A stretch of 64,000 nt of DNA from contig OX352761.1 of NCBI GenBank assembly GCA_947095585.1, positions 55,474,432 through 55,538,431 of the forward strand, read 5' to 3'. The stretch is from Nephrocerus scutellatus (taxonomy: Eukaryota; Arthropoda; Insecta; Diptera; Pipunculidae). Every line of letters starts with the position of its first letter. The first letter of the stretch is position 1. The position numbers and the translations under genes were made by a program. The notes under the pieces are model-generated. The model worked only from the letters and a program-made list of their open reading frames with translations, searched no databases and was not told where the DNA came from. This document shows positions 29,691 through 42,191 of this stretch, piece by piece.

Positions 29691-31428
29691 TGTAACGAGG
29701 TTTTCCCAGCCGGGGTATCCTCAGTGTGACCAGGGTTCGTTGATTTAAAGGGTCGTTACAATAAAAGATTTATTTTGTTAGGAACTCTGAATTCGATGTT
29801 TTATTTTCCTTTCGTTTTAAAAAAGATGACAATTGATTTTGGAAAATTAATTAATTTGACTTAGGTCTTAGATGTGTCCTGTGTGTCCTGCGGTTTTGAT
29901 GCCTTGGTCCAGCGGGATCGAAGTAAATCGTCTGTGTTTCGTCCAAGTGTTGACCAGCGAAAAGAGGATGCTACGCTCAATTCGTTGCCAAAGAGTTGAT
30001 ACGTTTTCGTGAGTTGACCAGCGAAAAGAGGATGCTACGCTCGATTCGTTGCCAAAGAGTTGTTGCGTTTTCGTTAGTTGACCAGCGAAAAGAGGATGCT
30101 ACGCTCGATTCGTTGCCAAAGAGTTGCTGCGTTCTCGTGAGTTGACCAGCGAAAAGAGGATGCTACGCTCGATTCGTTGCCAAAGAGTTGATACGTTTTC
30201 GCGAGTTGACCAGCGAAAAGAGGATGCTACGCTCGATTCGTTGCCAAAGAGTTGCTGCGTTTTCGTGAGTTGACCAGCGAAAAGAGGATGCTACGCTCGA
30301 TTCGTTGCCAAAGAGTTGGTACGTTTCCGTGAGTTGACCAGCGAAAAGAGGATGCTACGCTCAATTCGTTGCCAAAGAGTTGTTGCGTTTTCGTGAGTTG
30401 ACCGGCGAAAAGAGGATGCTACGCTCGATTCGTTGCCAAAGAGTCTTTGTGTCTAGGTAGCTTGATCAGTGAAAGAAGGATGCTACGCTTGATTCACTGT
30501 CAGGAGTCGGTCAGATGTCCAAGAGTCGGTCAGATGACGAAGAGAGTAAGAAGAAGAGGCCGTATGCTGGGCTTGTGTCCCCTTTTATATCATCTGAACC
30601 GGTTTAAACGTCGAACCGGGCTGTTCCGTTTCCATGAATACGTACGGTAAATTACCGTTGTTGCTATGCCAATTGGTTTTAATTTCCTCGGAACTGCAGT
30701 GCGTATGCGTTATTCGTTGTTGTTGTTCGTGTATGTACGCTGCAAAATGTTGACGGAATCCCCTGTGTATTTTGTTGTTGCATTTTTGCCAATTGAGTTG
30801 TCTACTGTTGTTCAGAAAAATGTTGACAAAATTGCCTATATATTTTGTTGTTGTATTTTCTCCTTCTAATTTTGTCTATTGTCAACGTCATCGTTGCTTG
30901 CAAAAAGCGTTGGCGGAGTTTCCTGTACGTTTTGTTGTTGTAGGGAATTCCGTTGTGATGATTCTTTTGTGCATAGAATTGTGGTGTCGTTGTGTGTGTT
31001 GCATTTGGTCTGCGCTTCTTGGTCGTTGACCTCAGTGTCGGGTTTTTGCTCATTCGCTTGTGCTGTCGATATTGTGTATGCGTTTGTTATTTGTGGGTTT
31101 TTCTGCCTACTCTCCTGTGCTCCTGGCTGTACACCGAATTTGGTATGCAGTATGTGCTGTCTCTCTCTCCCTCCTCTATTGCTCTATTATGGTGGTTGCA
31201 GTGGAGGTGCGGCTACTCGATACTCAATGTATTGATTTCGATCGGTGTCCCAAAAATGGAGGTGTGGCCTACTGATCGCATTTATGCATTGAAGAAGTGC
31301 AGTCGATCTGAGCAGAGATGCCGTCGGTGTTTTCAGTTTTTGAATATTGATAGAAATAATAATGTGTAGATATATATATTTATATAGAAATGTGTGGGGT
31401 GAATTTGTTGCCAAATTGACTCCTTACA
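29691..31428 (-). repeat. 5' LTR of the gypsy element (promoter LTR)
   Basis: It sits upstream of gag on the minus strand. Same length as the 3' LTR, and by eye identical except T at 30595. TATAAAAG runs from 30589 to 30582 on the minus strand and would drive the genomic RNA. The 64-bp array here spans about 29949-30497. Confidence 0.95.
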
Positions 31429-32037
31429 CAATTTATTATAAGATGAAAGGTATTTTTATTACCTTTTATATGAAACGAAGCCGAGGATTATGGAACTAGA
31501 AAACAGCAGATTTTCTTATTCCAAAGAAGGAATATGATAGTGCAATTGTTGTTGTAATTCCTTATTCCTCGGCAATAAAATACAGCTTAAAATAGTTTGT
31601 ATTAGCCAACTTATCTAATACCTTATCTTTCCGAATTACGCGACATCTACATTATAGTAGAAAACTTAATTAAAAATATAATTGTGAGCGAATTGCAAAT
31701 CATTTTATTTCAGTTAATAATTTTTATTAAATAACTTGCGATTTACGCGACATCTACATAAAATAAGAAAACTTAATTGAAAATGAAAATGCGAGCGAAT
31801 TCACGAAAATATGACAATACCTGATGTGATAGTTTAGTTAAATCGACGGCCGCCAAAATGTTTGCTAAATTGGCGCTTTTTTAATAAACTTTTGAGGTAG
31901 ATAAGTTAATTCTTTATCGAAGTTATTGAAGAATAACAAATGGGAAAATAAATTCTAACACGTAATTAATTTTAATTTCTCTTCATTTTTATTTTTAATT
32001 ATTTTTTTAATTATTTTATGTAATGATTTTAATAACG
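31429..32037 (+). repeat. F block, copy 3, right part after the gypsy insertion
   Basis: It starts with the second CAAT target copy and continues AATTTATTATAAGATGAAAGG to the end of the block, where it joins the satellite in mid-monomer (AATAACG / GTATGTAGG), so the first part of the satellite is deleted here. Confidence 0.85.
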
Positions 32038-32403
32038 GTATGTAGGACAAAAATGCGACTATAAGACTTGTTCCTATAGAAATTCTGGGATCTGGATAAT
32101 GTGGTCTGGAATTTTGGGAACTAAACCATTTCTCAAGCGATTTTTATGAAATTCGGCGTGTAGGACTAAGATGCGACTATAAGACTTGTTCCTATGAAAA
32201 TTCTGGGATCTCGTCAATAGGGTATGGAATTTTGAGAACTAGGGCATTTCTTAAGCGATTTTTATGAAATTCGGTGTGTAGTACAAAGATGGGACTTTAA
32301 GACTTGTTCCTATAGAAATTCTGGGATCTGGATAATGGTGTCTGGAATTTTGGGAACTAATCCATTTCTAAAGCGGTTCGTATGAAATTCGGAATGTAGG
32401 ATA
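32038..32403 (+). repeat. 118-bp satellite array, about 3 monomers
   Basis: A short array that begins inside a monomer and ends with the standard terminal monomer (AAGCGGTTCGTATGAAATTC, GGAATGTAGGATA). Confidence 0.9.
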
Positions 32404-33202
32404 AATTTAATCGTAATATCGCCAACGACGTCAAAAAAGTTTCACTTCAACCGCGCGTAAAAGTTAAACGCTTATAGTTAAGTTCCCATACCGAAAAAAG
32501 CGTAAAACTGTTTACTCGTTTTAACGAATTTATAAAAAAAAATTTGCCATAATCGATTAAATAAAACGACGTGTTTACTACGCAGCTGAATGTACAAGAC
32601 AGAAGTTTATTTCATTCGTCATTTCTTTTAAGTATGTATGCATAAATAGAGTTGTATTTACACAGTGCATGTATAAGGCTCATACGTAGGATTACTTTGA
32701 TATTTACAACAACCCCACTCAAAATTATCCCTTCGATATGCAAACACATCACAAAACTTTAACAATACCTAATGTGTTCATGAACTTATAATGTTTTACA
32801 GAGTTTAAGCTTTTTGTTAGCAATATCTGCCGTACATAAATATTTAACAAGAACAATTTTATTATTTATCATGTCTCTGACTTCAATATGTTTTGTTCTA
32901 TTATGAAATACAGGATTTACTAATAATTTATAAGCACTTTGATTATCATTATATAAAGTTATTTCATAAATATTCTTAGTGATTTCAAACTGTAAATTTT
33001 TTAAATACACTGCTTCTTTGCAAGCCTCTGAAATAGCTACATATTCAGCCTCTGTGCTTGAAAGGGCAATACATTTTTGTTTACTACAACTCCAAGATAT
33101 TACAGATTTTGATAACATAAAACAAAATCCTGTATATGATCTTCTATCATTAAGATCGTTAGCCCAGTCGGCATCTACATAACCTTTAATTTTAATATCT
33201 CC
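32404..33202 (-). mobile_element. Ty1/copia 3' end, copy 3
   Basis: LTR-like part (32404-32720) and Pol tail (about 32755-33202). The frame 32786-33118 includes SKSVISWSCSKQKCIALSSTEAEYVAISEACKEA and NDNQSAYKL, the RNase H catalytic core of Ty1/copia, with a small deletion that removes YHYCR after HIEVR and a changed C-end. It joins Helitron at CGGTCGT. Confidence 0.83.
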
Positions 33203-34109
33203 GGTCGTAAATTATATTTCATACCGCTAGGTGGAAAAAAAAAAAATTTGAGAACGACTGGACCGATTTGGCTAACTTTTATTTTATAAATTCGCCATAG
33301 TCCGAATAAGGTTTATGCGGAAAAAAATAGAAAACTTGCCCGGAAAATTGTAAAATACGGAAAAAACTGAAAGTGCTGTTTTCCCTAGGATATAGTATGA
33401 ACTCGCAACCATAACTCACGATTCGAACGATGGATTTGCGTAATTCTTTTTTGGTTTTGTTCGTTATAGTCCTAGGAAAAACGACTTTAAGCACTTACAG
33501 TTTCGGCTGCGGTTTGCATTTGCAATTACAACAATTGAAAATCCAAACTATCAGGGTCGTTTGCTTACGCGCAAGTTAACAAAAAAAAAACTGTTCGTGT
33601 GTTTAACGCGCAACTGGAGTGAAACTTATTTGATGTTGTGGGCAAAAAGATCTCCAAAAGACCCCAAAAGACCACCATCAAAAGGCCCCTAAGACCCCGA
33701 AAATACCCTCAAAGGATTCCAAAATACTCCAAAAAATACCATAAAACCCTAAAAAGACACCCAAAAACCCTCAAACGACTTCCAAAAGACCCACAAAAGA
33801 CCTTCAAAAGACCCTCAAAAGACCCTCAAAAGACCCTCTAAAAAACCTCAAAAGACCCTCAGAAGACCATCAAGAGACCCTAAAAAGACCCCCAAAAGAC
33901 CCCCCAGAGGACCCTCAAAAGACCATACCGAATTTCATACAAATCGGTAGAGAAATTATTTAGTTCCCAAAATTTAAAAATATAGCACAATAATGTGATC
34001 AATATACTGTGACTCAAAATTATTATTATTTTATTTCAAATATCTTTTCATAAGTTCACAAACAAATTTATTGAAAGTGGGACAGGACAACGTCTGTCGG
34101 GTCAGCTAG
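33203..34109 (+). mobile_element. 5'-truncated Helitron block with intact 3' hairpin
   Basis: Hairpin GACAG (34081-34085) / CTGTC (34094-34098), then GGGTCAG and CTAG at 34106-34109, followed by T. The minisatellite begins at about 33650. Confidence 0.84.
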
Positions 34110-34946
34110 TTTTAGAGATAAAATCGGGCCCCATTGCAAATGGTTTGGCTGTGCAGAAGTAATTTCCACCTTTTTATTTGATACCAATATTTAGACCCAC
34201 CCACTTTTAAACACGCCCCCTGATGAACTTTCATAAGAAAGTCATTTTTTGGCTCTAACTCTGTCGAGGTGGGGTTGGTTGAATCCAATTTATTATAAGA
34301 TGAAAGGTATTTTTATTACCTTTTATATGAAACGAAGCCGAGGATTATGGAACTAGAAAACAGCAGGTTTTCTTATTCCAAAGAAGGAATATGATAGTGC
34401 AATTGTGTTGTAATTCCTTATTCCTCGGCAATAAAATACAGCTTAAAATAGTTTGTATTAGCCAACTTATCTACTACCTTATCTTTCCGAATTACGCGAC
34501 ATCTACATTATAGTAGAAAACTTAATTAAAAAAATAATTGTGAGCGAATTGCAAATCATTTTATTTCATTTAATAATTTTTATTAAATAACTTGCGACTT
34601 ACGCGACATATACATAAAATAAGAAAACTTAATTGAAAATGAAAATGCGAGCGAATTCACGAAAATATGACAATACCTGATGTGATAGTTTAGTTAAATC
34701 GACGGCCGCCAAAATGTTTGCTAAACAGGCGCTTTTTTAATAGATAAGTTAAGTTTTTGAGGTAGATAAGTTAATTTTTTATCGAAGTTATTGAAGAATA
34801 ACAAATGGGAAAATAAATTCTAAAACGTAATTGATTTTAATTTCTGTTCATTTTTATTTTTATTTATTTTTTTAATTATTTTATGTTATGATTTTAATAA
34901 CGCATGTTATTTTCGATACTCAATTTCTGAGACAATATTTATCTAG
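34110..34946 (+). repeat. F block, copy 4
   Basis: Complete block following the Helitron CTAG. It has a 17-bp insertion-like variant (AATAGATAAGTTAAGTTTTTG) near 34740 shared with the copy at 38399-39235. Confidence 0.85.
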
Positions 34947-35373
34947 CAATAGGATCTGGAATTTTGGGAACTAAACCATTTCTCAAGCGATTTGTATGAA
35001 ATTCGGCATGTAGGACTAAGATGCGACTATAAGACTTGTTCCTATGAAAATTCTGGTATCTCGTCAATAGGGTATGGAATTTTGAGAACTAGGGCATTTA
35101 TTAAGCGATTTTTGTGAAATTCGGTGTGTAGGACAAAGATGCGACTATAAGACTTGTTCCTAAGGAAATTCTGGGATCTGGAGTAGCCAATAGTGTCTGG
35201 AATTTAAGGAAATAATATAATTCTCAAGCGATTTTTATGAAGTTTGGTATGTAGAACTAAGATGGGACTTTAAGACTTGTTCCTATAGAAATTCTGGGAT
35301 CTGGATAATGGTGTCTGGAATTTTGGGAACTAATCCATTTCTAAAGCGGTTCGTATGAAATTCGGAATGTAGG
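34947..35373 (+). repeat. 118-bp satellite, about 3.5 monomers
   Basis: It starts at the AGCAATAGGATCTGG boundary and ends with GGAATGTAGGATA. G in TTTTTGTGAAATTC (about 35113) distinguishes it from the duplicate at 39236-39662. Confidence 0.9.
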
Positions 35374-35734
35374 ATAAATTTAATCGTAATATCGCCAACA
35401 ACGTCAAAAAAGTTTCACTTGAACCGCGCGTAAAAGTTAAACGCTTATAGTTAAGTTCCCGTACCGCAAAATGCGTAAAAATTTTTACTCGTTTTAACGA
35501 ATTTATAAAAAAAAAATTTGCCATAATCGATGATATAAAACGACGTGTTTACTACGCAGCTGAATGTACAAGACAGAAGTTTATTTCATTCGTCTTTTCT
35601 TTTAAGTATGTATGCATAGATAGAGTTGTATTTACACAGTGCATGTGTGAGGCTCATACGTAGGATTACTTTGATATTTACAACAACCCCACTCAAAATT
35701 ATCCCTTCAATATGCAAACACATCACAAAACTTT
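35374..35734 (-). repeat. copia LTR-like block joined to LOA-like LINE
   Basis: Same block as 12411-12758. The copia Pol stop region (ACTTTAACAAT) is joined directly to LINE sequence CCATCAGTGAAC, so almost no copia coding sequence remains. Confidence 0.78.
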
Positions 35735-36675
35735 AACAATCCATCAGTGAACCTAAACAGACCATTAGCGTCTAGTGTCGGAGCACCATTAGACCAGCTT
35801 GCACGGTCTGAGATCTCTACCTCAAATAACCTTCCGAAACAGTACTCCCTGACCATAACGTCCGGTATTGTGCAGAACATGTCTCTTTCGGGAATTGAGT
35901 TGAGAATTCTCAGGTGTCCCACAAGGTCGCCTGGTTTATACTTATATTCTAGTTGCAGCTTTATAGCGCATCTAGCGGCCGTCTTCCTAATGAAGATTTG
36001 AAGGGGCGAAAGACCTACGATAGCTTCTAATGCTGTCGTTGGGCAGGTACGCATAGCACCTGTAATACCTAGACAGGCAATTCTTTGGAGCTTCTGAAGC
36101 TCGTTTGCCGTTGTCCGCTCGAGTACCTTGGGACACCATACTATGGCCGCATACGTGATTATGGGTCTCACCATCATCCTGTAAATCCAATGTATCATCT
36201 TAGGATTGAGGCCCCAAGTACTGCCGTAAAGTCTTCTGCAGGCCCATAGCGCGTTTAGTAGCAGACTTGATATGAGCATTCCAGTTAAGTCTTTTATCAA
36301 GGATAACACCGAGGTATTTGACCTCGCTGGACTACATTTAATGGTGATTGGATTTAAGTCAATCAACCTACTTTTAGTGAAAGGCACTAGAACCATTTTG
36401 CAAGGATTGATGGATAACCCTTCCCTGCTACACCAGTCTAAAACTTTTAAAAGCGCACATTGCATGACAGCAGAAATAGTCGTGCAGTGTTTGCCTCTAA
36501 TAATGATCGCTAGGTCATCAGCATAGCCAATGGCGATGTAGCCTGATCTGTATAGATTGGCCAAGAGATCGTCTATGACCAGTGACCACAGAAGGGGAGA
36601 GAGGACTCCTCCTTGGGGGCATCCCTTTACTGCGGTCACAGACACTGACATTCCTCCTGAGGAAGAAGTAATATC
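35735..36675 (-). pseudogene. LOA-like LINE fragment, RT only
   Basis: Frame 35707-36711 contains LINE sequence between flanks: CPQGGVLSPLLWSLVID, GYADDLAIII, thumb WIYRMMVRPIITYAA, and TTALEAIVGLSPLQIFIRK, which is missing from the 21.7-23.4 kb copy. It ends in the first residues of RNase H (RFTDG). The ORF reads through into F-block sequence at its start (MQWGPILSLKLADI) and copia LTR sequence at its end, so it is chimeric and not a natural protein. Confidence 0.85.
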
Positions 36676-37492
36676 AGCTAGTTTTAGAGATAAAATCGGG
36701 CCCCATTGCAAATGGTTTGGCTGTGCAGAAGTAATTTCAACCTTTCATTTGATACCAATATTTAGACCCACCCACTTTTAAACACGCCCCCTGATGAACA
36801 TTCATAAGAAAGACTATGTCGAGGGGTTGGATTGAATCCAATTTATTATAAGATGAAAGATATTTTTATTACCTTTTATATGAAACGAAGCCGAGGATTA
36901 TGGAACTAGAAAACAGCAGGTTTTCTTATTCCAAAGAAGGAATATGATAGTGCAATTGTTGTTGTAATTCCTTATCCCTCGGCAATAAAATACAGCTTAA
37001 AATAGTTTGTATTAGCCAACTTATCTAATACCTTATCTTTCCGAATTACGCGACATCTACATTATAGTAGAAAACTTAAATAAAAATATAATTGTGAGCG
37101 AATTGCAAATCATTTTATTTCATTTAATAATTTTTATTAAATAACTTGCGATTTACGCGACATCTACATAAAATAAGAAAACTTAATTGAAAATGAAAAT
37201 GCGATTGAATTCACGAAAATATGACAATACCCGATGTGAATGGTTTAGTTAAATCGACAGCCACCAAAATGTTTGCTAAACAGGCGCTTTTTTAATAAAC
37301 TTTTGAGGTAGATAAGCTAATTCTTTATCAAAGTTATTGAAGAATAACAAATGGGAAAATAAATTCTAAAACGTAATTGATTTTACTTTCTGCTCATATT
37401 TATTTTTATTTATTTTTTTAATTATTTTATTTTATGATTTTAATAACGCTTTTTATTTACGATACTCAATTTCTGAGACAATATTTATCTGG
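36676..37492 (+). repeat. F block, copy 5
   Basis: It begins AGCTAG after the LINE (CTAG at 36678-36681). It lacks GTCATTTTTTGGCTCTAA, like the copy at 23377, and so belongs to the same sub-lineage. Confidence 0.85.
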
Positions 37493-37938
37493 CAATAGGA
37501 TCTGGAATTTTGGAAACAGCTATTTCTCAAGCGATTTGTGTGAAATTCGGTATGTAGGACTAAGATGCGACTAAGACTTGTTCATTTGGAAATTATGGGA
37601 TCTAGCCAATAGGGTTCAAAATTTTGGGAACTAAGCCATTTCTCAAGCGATTTGTATGAAATTCGGCATGTAGGACTAAGATGCGACTATAAGACTTGTT
37701 CCTATGGAAATTCTGGAATCTCGTCAATGGGGTATGGAATTTTGAGAACTAGGGCGATTTTTATGAAATTCGGTGTGTAGTACAAAGATGGGACTTTAAG
37801 ACTTGTTCCTATAGAAATTCTGGGATCTGGATAATGGTGTCTGGAATTTTGGGAACTAATCCATTTCTAAAGCGGTTCGTATGAAATTCGGAATGTAGGA
37901 TAAATTTAATCGTAATATCGCCAACAACGTCAAAAAAG
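37493..37938 (+). repeat. 118-bp satellite and start of LTR-like block, ending at duplication junction
   Basis: Satellite to about 37902, then 36 bp of the LTR-like block ending CGTCAAAAAAG at 37938, where the second duplication unit begins with Helitron ATCTCC. Confidence 0.88.
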
Positions 37939-38398
37939 ATCTCCAAAAGACCCCAAAAGACCACCATCAAAAGGCCCCTAAGACCCCGAAAATACCCTCA
38001 AAGGATTCCAAAATACTCCAAAAAATACCATAAAACCCTAAAAAGACACCCAAAAACCCTCAAACGACCTCCAAAAGACCCACAAAAGACCTTCAAAAGA
38101 CCCTCAAAAGACCCTCAAAAGACCCTCTAAAAAACCTCAAAAGACCCTCAGAAGACCATCAAGAGACCCTAAAAAGACCCCCAAAAGACCCCCCAGAGGA
38201 CCCTCAAAAGACCATACCGAATTTCATACAAATCGGTAGAGAAATTATTTAGTTCCCAAAATTTAAAAATATAGCACAATAATGTGATCAATATACTGTG
38301 ACTCAAAATTATTATTATTTTATTTCAAATATCTTTTCATAAGTTCACAAACAAATTTATTGAAAGTGGGACAGGACAACGTCTGTCGGGTCAGCTAG
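37939..38398 (+). mobile_element. Helitron 3' portion (in duplication unit 2)
   Basis: It begins within the minisatellite and ends with the hairpin and CTAG at 38395-38398. Confidence 0.84.
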
Positions 38399-39235
38399 TT
38401 TTAGAGATAAAATCGGGCCCCATTGCAAATGGTTTGGCTGTGCAGAAGTAATTTCCACCTTTTTATTTGATACCAATATTTAGACCCACCCACTTTTAAA
38501 CACGCCCCCTGATGAACTTTCATAAGAAAGTCATTTTTTGGCTCTAACTCTGTCGAGGTGGGGTTGGTTGAATCCAATTTATTATAAGATGAAAGGTATT
38601 TTTATTACCTTTTATATGAAACGAAGCCGAGGATTATGGAACTAGAAAACAGCAGGTTTTCTTATTCCAAAGAAGGAATATGATAGTGCAATTGTGTTGT
38701 AATTCCTTATTCCTCGGCAATAAAATACAGCTTAAAATAGTTTGTATTAGCCAACTTATCTACTACCTTATCTTTCCGAATTACGCGACATCTACATTAT
38801 AGTAGAAAACTTAATTAAAAAAATAATTGTGAGCGAATTGCAAATCATTTTATTTCATTTAATAATTTTTATTAAATAACTTGCGACTTACGCGACATAT
38901 ACATAAAATAAGAAAACTTAATTGAAAATGAAAATGCGAGCGAATTCACGAAAATATGACAATACCTGATGTGATAGTTTAGTTAAATCGACGGCCGCCA
39001 AAATGTTTGCTAAACAGGCGCTTTTTTAATAGATAAGTTAAGTTTTTGAGGTAGATAAGTTAATTTTTTATCGAAGTTATTGAAGAATAACAAATGGGAA
39101 AATAAATTCTAAAACGTAATTGATTTTAATTTCTGTTCATTTTTATTTTTATTTATTTTTTTAATTATTTTATGTTATGATTTTAATAACGCATGTTATT
39201 TTCGATACTCAATTTCTGAGACAATATTTATCTAG
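38399..39235 (+). repeat. F block, copy 6
   Basis: Duplicate of 34110-34946. Confidence 0.85.
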
Positions 39236-39662
39236 CAATAGGATCTGGAATTTTGGGAACTAAACCATTTCTCAAGCGATTTGTATGAAATTCGGCATGT
39301 AGGACTAAGATGCGACTATAAGACTTGTTCCTATGAAAATTCTGGTATCTCGTCAATAGGGTATGGAATTTTGAGAACTAGGGCATTTATTAAGCGATTT
39401 TTATGAAATTCGGTGTGTAGGACAAAGATGCGACTATAAGACTTGTTCCTAAGGAAATTCTGGGATCTGGAGTAGCCAATAGTGTATGGAATTTAAGGAA
39501 ATAATATAATTCTCAAGCGATTTTTATGAAGTTTGGTATGTAGAACTAAGATGGGACTTTAAGACTTGTTCCTATAGAAATTCTGGGATCTGGATAATGG
39601 TGTCTGGAATTTTGGGAACTAATCCATTTCTAAAGCGGTTCGTATGAAATTCGGAATGTAGG
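39236..39662 (+). repeat. 118-bp satellite (duplicate)
   Basis: Duplicate of 34947-35373 with at least two base differences. Confidence 0.9.
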
Positions 39663-40023
39663 ATAAATTTAATCGTAATATCGCCAACAACGTCAAAAAA
39701 GTTTCACTTCAACCGCGCGTAAAAGTTAAACGCTTATAGTTAAGTTCCCGTACCGCAAAATGCGTAAAAATTTTTACTCGTTTTAACGAATTTATAAAAA
39801 AAAAATTTGCCATAATCGATGATATAAAACGACGTGTTTACTACGCAGCTGAATGTACAAGACAGAAGTTTATTTCATTCGTCTTTTCTTTTAAGTATGT
39901 ATGCATAGATAGAGTTGTATTTACACAGTGCATGTGTGAGGCTCATACGTAGGATTACTTTGATATTTACAACAACCCCACTCAAAATTATCCCTTCAAT
40001 ATGCAAACACATCACAAAACTTT
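39663..40023 (-). repeat. copia LTR-like block (duplicate)
   Basis: Duplicate of 35374-35734. Confidence 0.78.
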
Positions 40024-40964
40024 AACAATCCATCAGTGAACCTAAACAGACCATTAGCGTCTAGTGTCGGAGCACCATTAGACCAGCTTGCACGGTCTGA
40101 GATCTCTACCTCAAATAACCTTCCGAAACAGTACTCCCTGACCATAACGTCCGGTATTGTGCAGAACATGTCTCTTTCGGGAATTGAGTTGAGAATTCTC
40201 AGGTGTCCCACAAGGTCGCCTGGTTTATACTTATATTCTAGTTGCAGCTTTATAGCGCATCTAGCGGCCGTCTTCCTAATGAAGATTTGAAGGGGCGAAA
40301 GACCTACGATAGCTTCTAATGCTGTCGTTGGGCAGGTACGCATAGCACCTGTAATACCTAGACAGGCAATTCTTTGGAGCTTCTGAAGCTCGTTTGCCGT
40401 TGTCCGCTCGAGTACCTTGGGACACCATACTATGGCCGCATACGTGATTATGGGTCTCACCATCATCCTGTAAATCCAATGTATCATCTTAGGATTGAGG
40501 CCCCAAGTACTGCCGTAAAGTCTTCTGCAGGCCCATAGCGCGTTTAGTAGCAGACTTGATATGAGCATTCCAGTTAAGTCTTTTATCAAGGATAACACCG
40601 AGGTATTTGACCTCGCTGGACTACATTTAATGGTGATTGGATTTAAGTCAATCAACCTACTTTTAGTGAAAGGCACTAGAACCATTTTGCAAGGATTGAT
40701 GGATAACCCTTCCCTGCTACACCAGTCTAAAACTTTTAAAAGCGCACATTGCATGACAGCAGAAATAGTCGTGCAGTGTTTGCCTCTAATAATGATCGCT
40801 AGGTCATCAGCATAGCCAATGGCGATGTAGCCTGATCTGTATAGATTGGCCAAGAGATCGTCTATGACCAGTGACCACAGAAGGGGAGAGAGGACTCCTC
40901 CTTGGGGGCATCCCTTTACTGCGGTCACAGACACTGACATTCCTCCTGAGGAAGAAGTAATATC
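40024..40964 (-). pseudogene. LOA-like LINE RT fragment (duplicate)
   Basis: Duplicate of 35735-36675 by the 4289-bp duplication. The translated RT frame (39996-41000) is identical to the other copy, as expected for a very recent event. Confidence 0.85.
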
Positions 40965-41781
40965 AGCTAGTTTTAGAGATAAAATCGGGCCCCATTGCAA
41001 ATGGTTTGGCTGTGCAGAAGTAATTTCAACCTTTCATTTGATACCAATATTTAGACCCACCCACTTTTAAACACGCCCCCTGATGAACATTCATAAGAAA
41101 GACTATGTCGAGGGGTTGGATTGAATCCAATTTATTATAAGATGAAAGGTATTTTTATTACCTTTTATATGAAACGAAGCCGAGGATTATGGAACTAGAA
41201 AACAGCAGGTTTTCTTATTCCAAAGAAGGAATATGATAGTGCAATTGTTGTTGTAATTCCTTATCCCTCGGCAATAAAATACAGCTTAAAATAGTTTGTA
41301 TTAGCCAACTTATCTAATACCTTATCTTTCCGAATTACGCGACATCTACATTATAGTAGAAAACTTAAATAAAAATATAATTGTGAGCGAATTGCAAATC
41401 ATTTTATTTCATTTAATAATTTTTATTAAATAACTTGCGATTTACGCGACATCTACATAAAATAAGAAAACTTAATTGAAAATGAAAATGCGATTGAATT
41501 CACGAAAATATGACAATACCCGATGTGAATGGTTTAGTTAAATCGACAGCCACCAAAATGTTTGCTAAACAGGCGCTTTTTTAATAAACTTTTGAGGTAG
41601 ATAAGCTAATTCTTTATCAAAGTTATTGAAGAATAACAAATGGGAAAATAAATTCTAAAACGTAATTGATTTTACTTTCTGCTCATATTTATTTTTATTT
41701 ATTTTTTTAATTATTTTATTTTATGATTTTAATAACGCTTTTTATTTACGATACTCAATTTCTGAGACAATATTTATCTGG
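40965..41781 (+). repeat. F block, copy 7
   Basis: Duplicate of 36676-37492, with AAAGG for AAAGA at about 41139. Confidence 0.85.
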
Positions 41782-42191
41782 CAATAGGATCTGGAATTTT
41801 GGAAACAGCTATTTCTCAAGCGATTTGTGTGAAATTCGGTATGTAGGACTAAGATGCGACTAAGACTTGTTCATTTGGAAATTATGGGATCTAGCCAATA
41901 GGGTTCAAAATTTTGGGAACTAAGCCATTTCTCAAGCGATTTGTATGAAATTCGGCATGTAGGACTAAGATGCGACTATAAGACTTGTTCCTATGGAAAT
42001 TCTGGAATCTCGTCAATGGGGTATGGAATTTTGAGAACTAGGGCGATTTTTATGAAATTCGGTGTGTAGTACAAAGATGGGACTTTAAGACTTGTTCCTA
42101 TAGAAATTCTGGGATCTGGATAATGGTGTCTGGAATTTTGGGAACTAATCCATTTCTAAAGCGGTTCGTATGAAATTCGGAATGTAGGATA
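41782..42191 (+). repeat. 118-bp satellite (duplicate)
   Basis: Duplicate of 37493-37902. Confidence 0.9.

Larger units (their letters stand above)
23544..31428 (-). mobile_element. Complete, young Ty3/gypsy LTR retrotransposon (7885 bp)
   Basis: Two LTRs of 1738 bp each (23544-25281 and 29691-31428), flanked by the 4-bp target duplication CAAT (23540-23543 and 31429-31432). I found one difference between the LTRs (C at 24448, T at 30595). A tRNA-Lys-type primer site lies at 29671-29688 and gag and pol are open. No env is present: the pol stop lies 8 bp before the 3' LTR. Long LTRs plus a Lys primer site recall the Osvaldo/Ulysses lineage, which is an inference. Confidence 0.95.
33650..37938 (+). 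repeat. 4289-bp tandem duplication, unit 1
   Basis: Contains, in order: Helitron minisatellite and 3' end, F block, satellite, copia LTR-like block, LOA-like LINE fragment, F block, satellite, start of the next LTR-like block. It is repeated at once at 37939-42227. Corresponding features are offset by exactly 4289 bp. Confidence 0.95.

Noticed and set aside
33638..33841. Lys/Pro/Arg-rich ORFs over the AAAAGACC arrays (also 13610-13852, 43323-43532, 43384-43677)
   Set aside because: They only translate the short-period minisatellite of the Helitron. They differ between copies through changes in repeat number and have no start context or homology.
9900..34200. CRISPR-like array interpretation of the regular repeats (64, 118 or 185 bp)
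   Set aside because: Repeats are directly adjacent with no unique spacers, in a eukaryotic transposon context. They are tandem satellites or LTR internal repeats.
35707..36711. 334-residue ORF as a complete new protein
   Set aside because: Its ends lie in F-block and copia LTR sequence. Only the middle is LINE RT, so it is a chance fusion, duplicated at 39996-41000.
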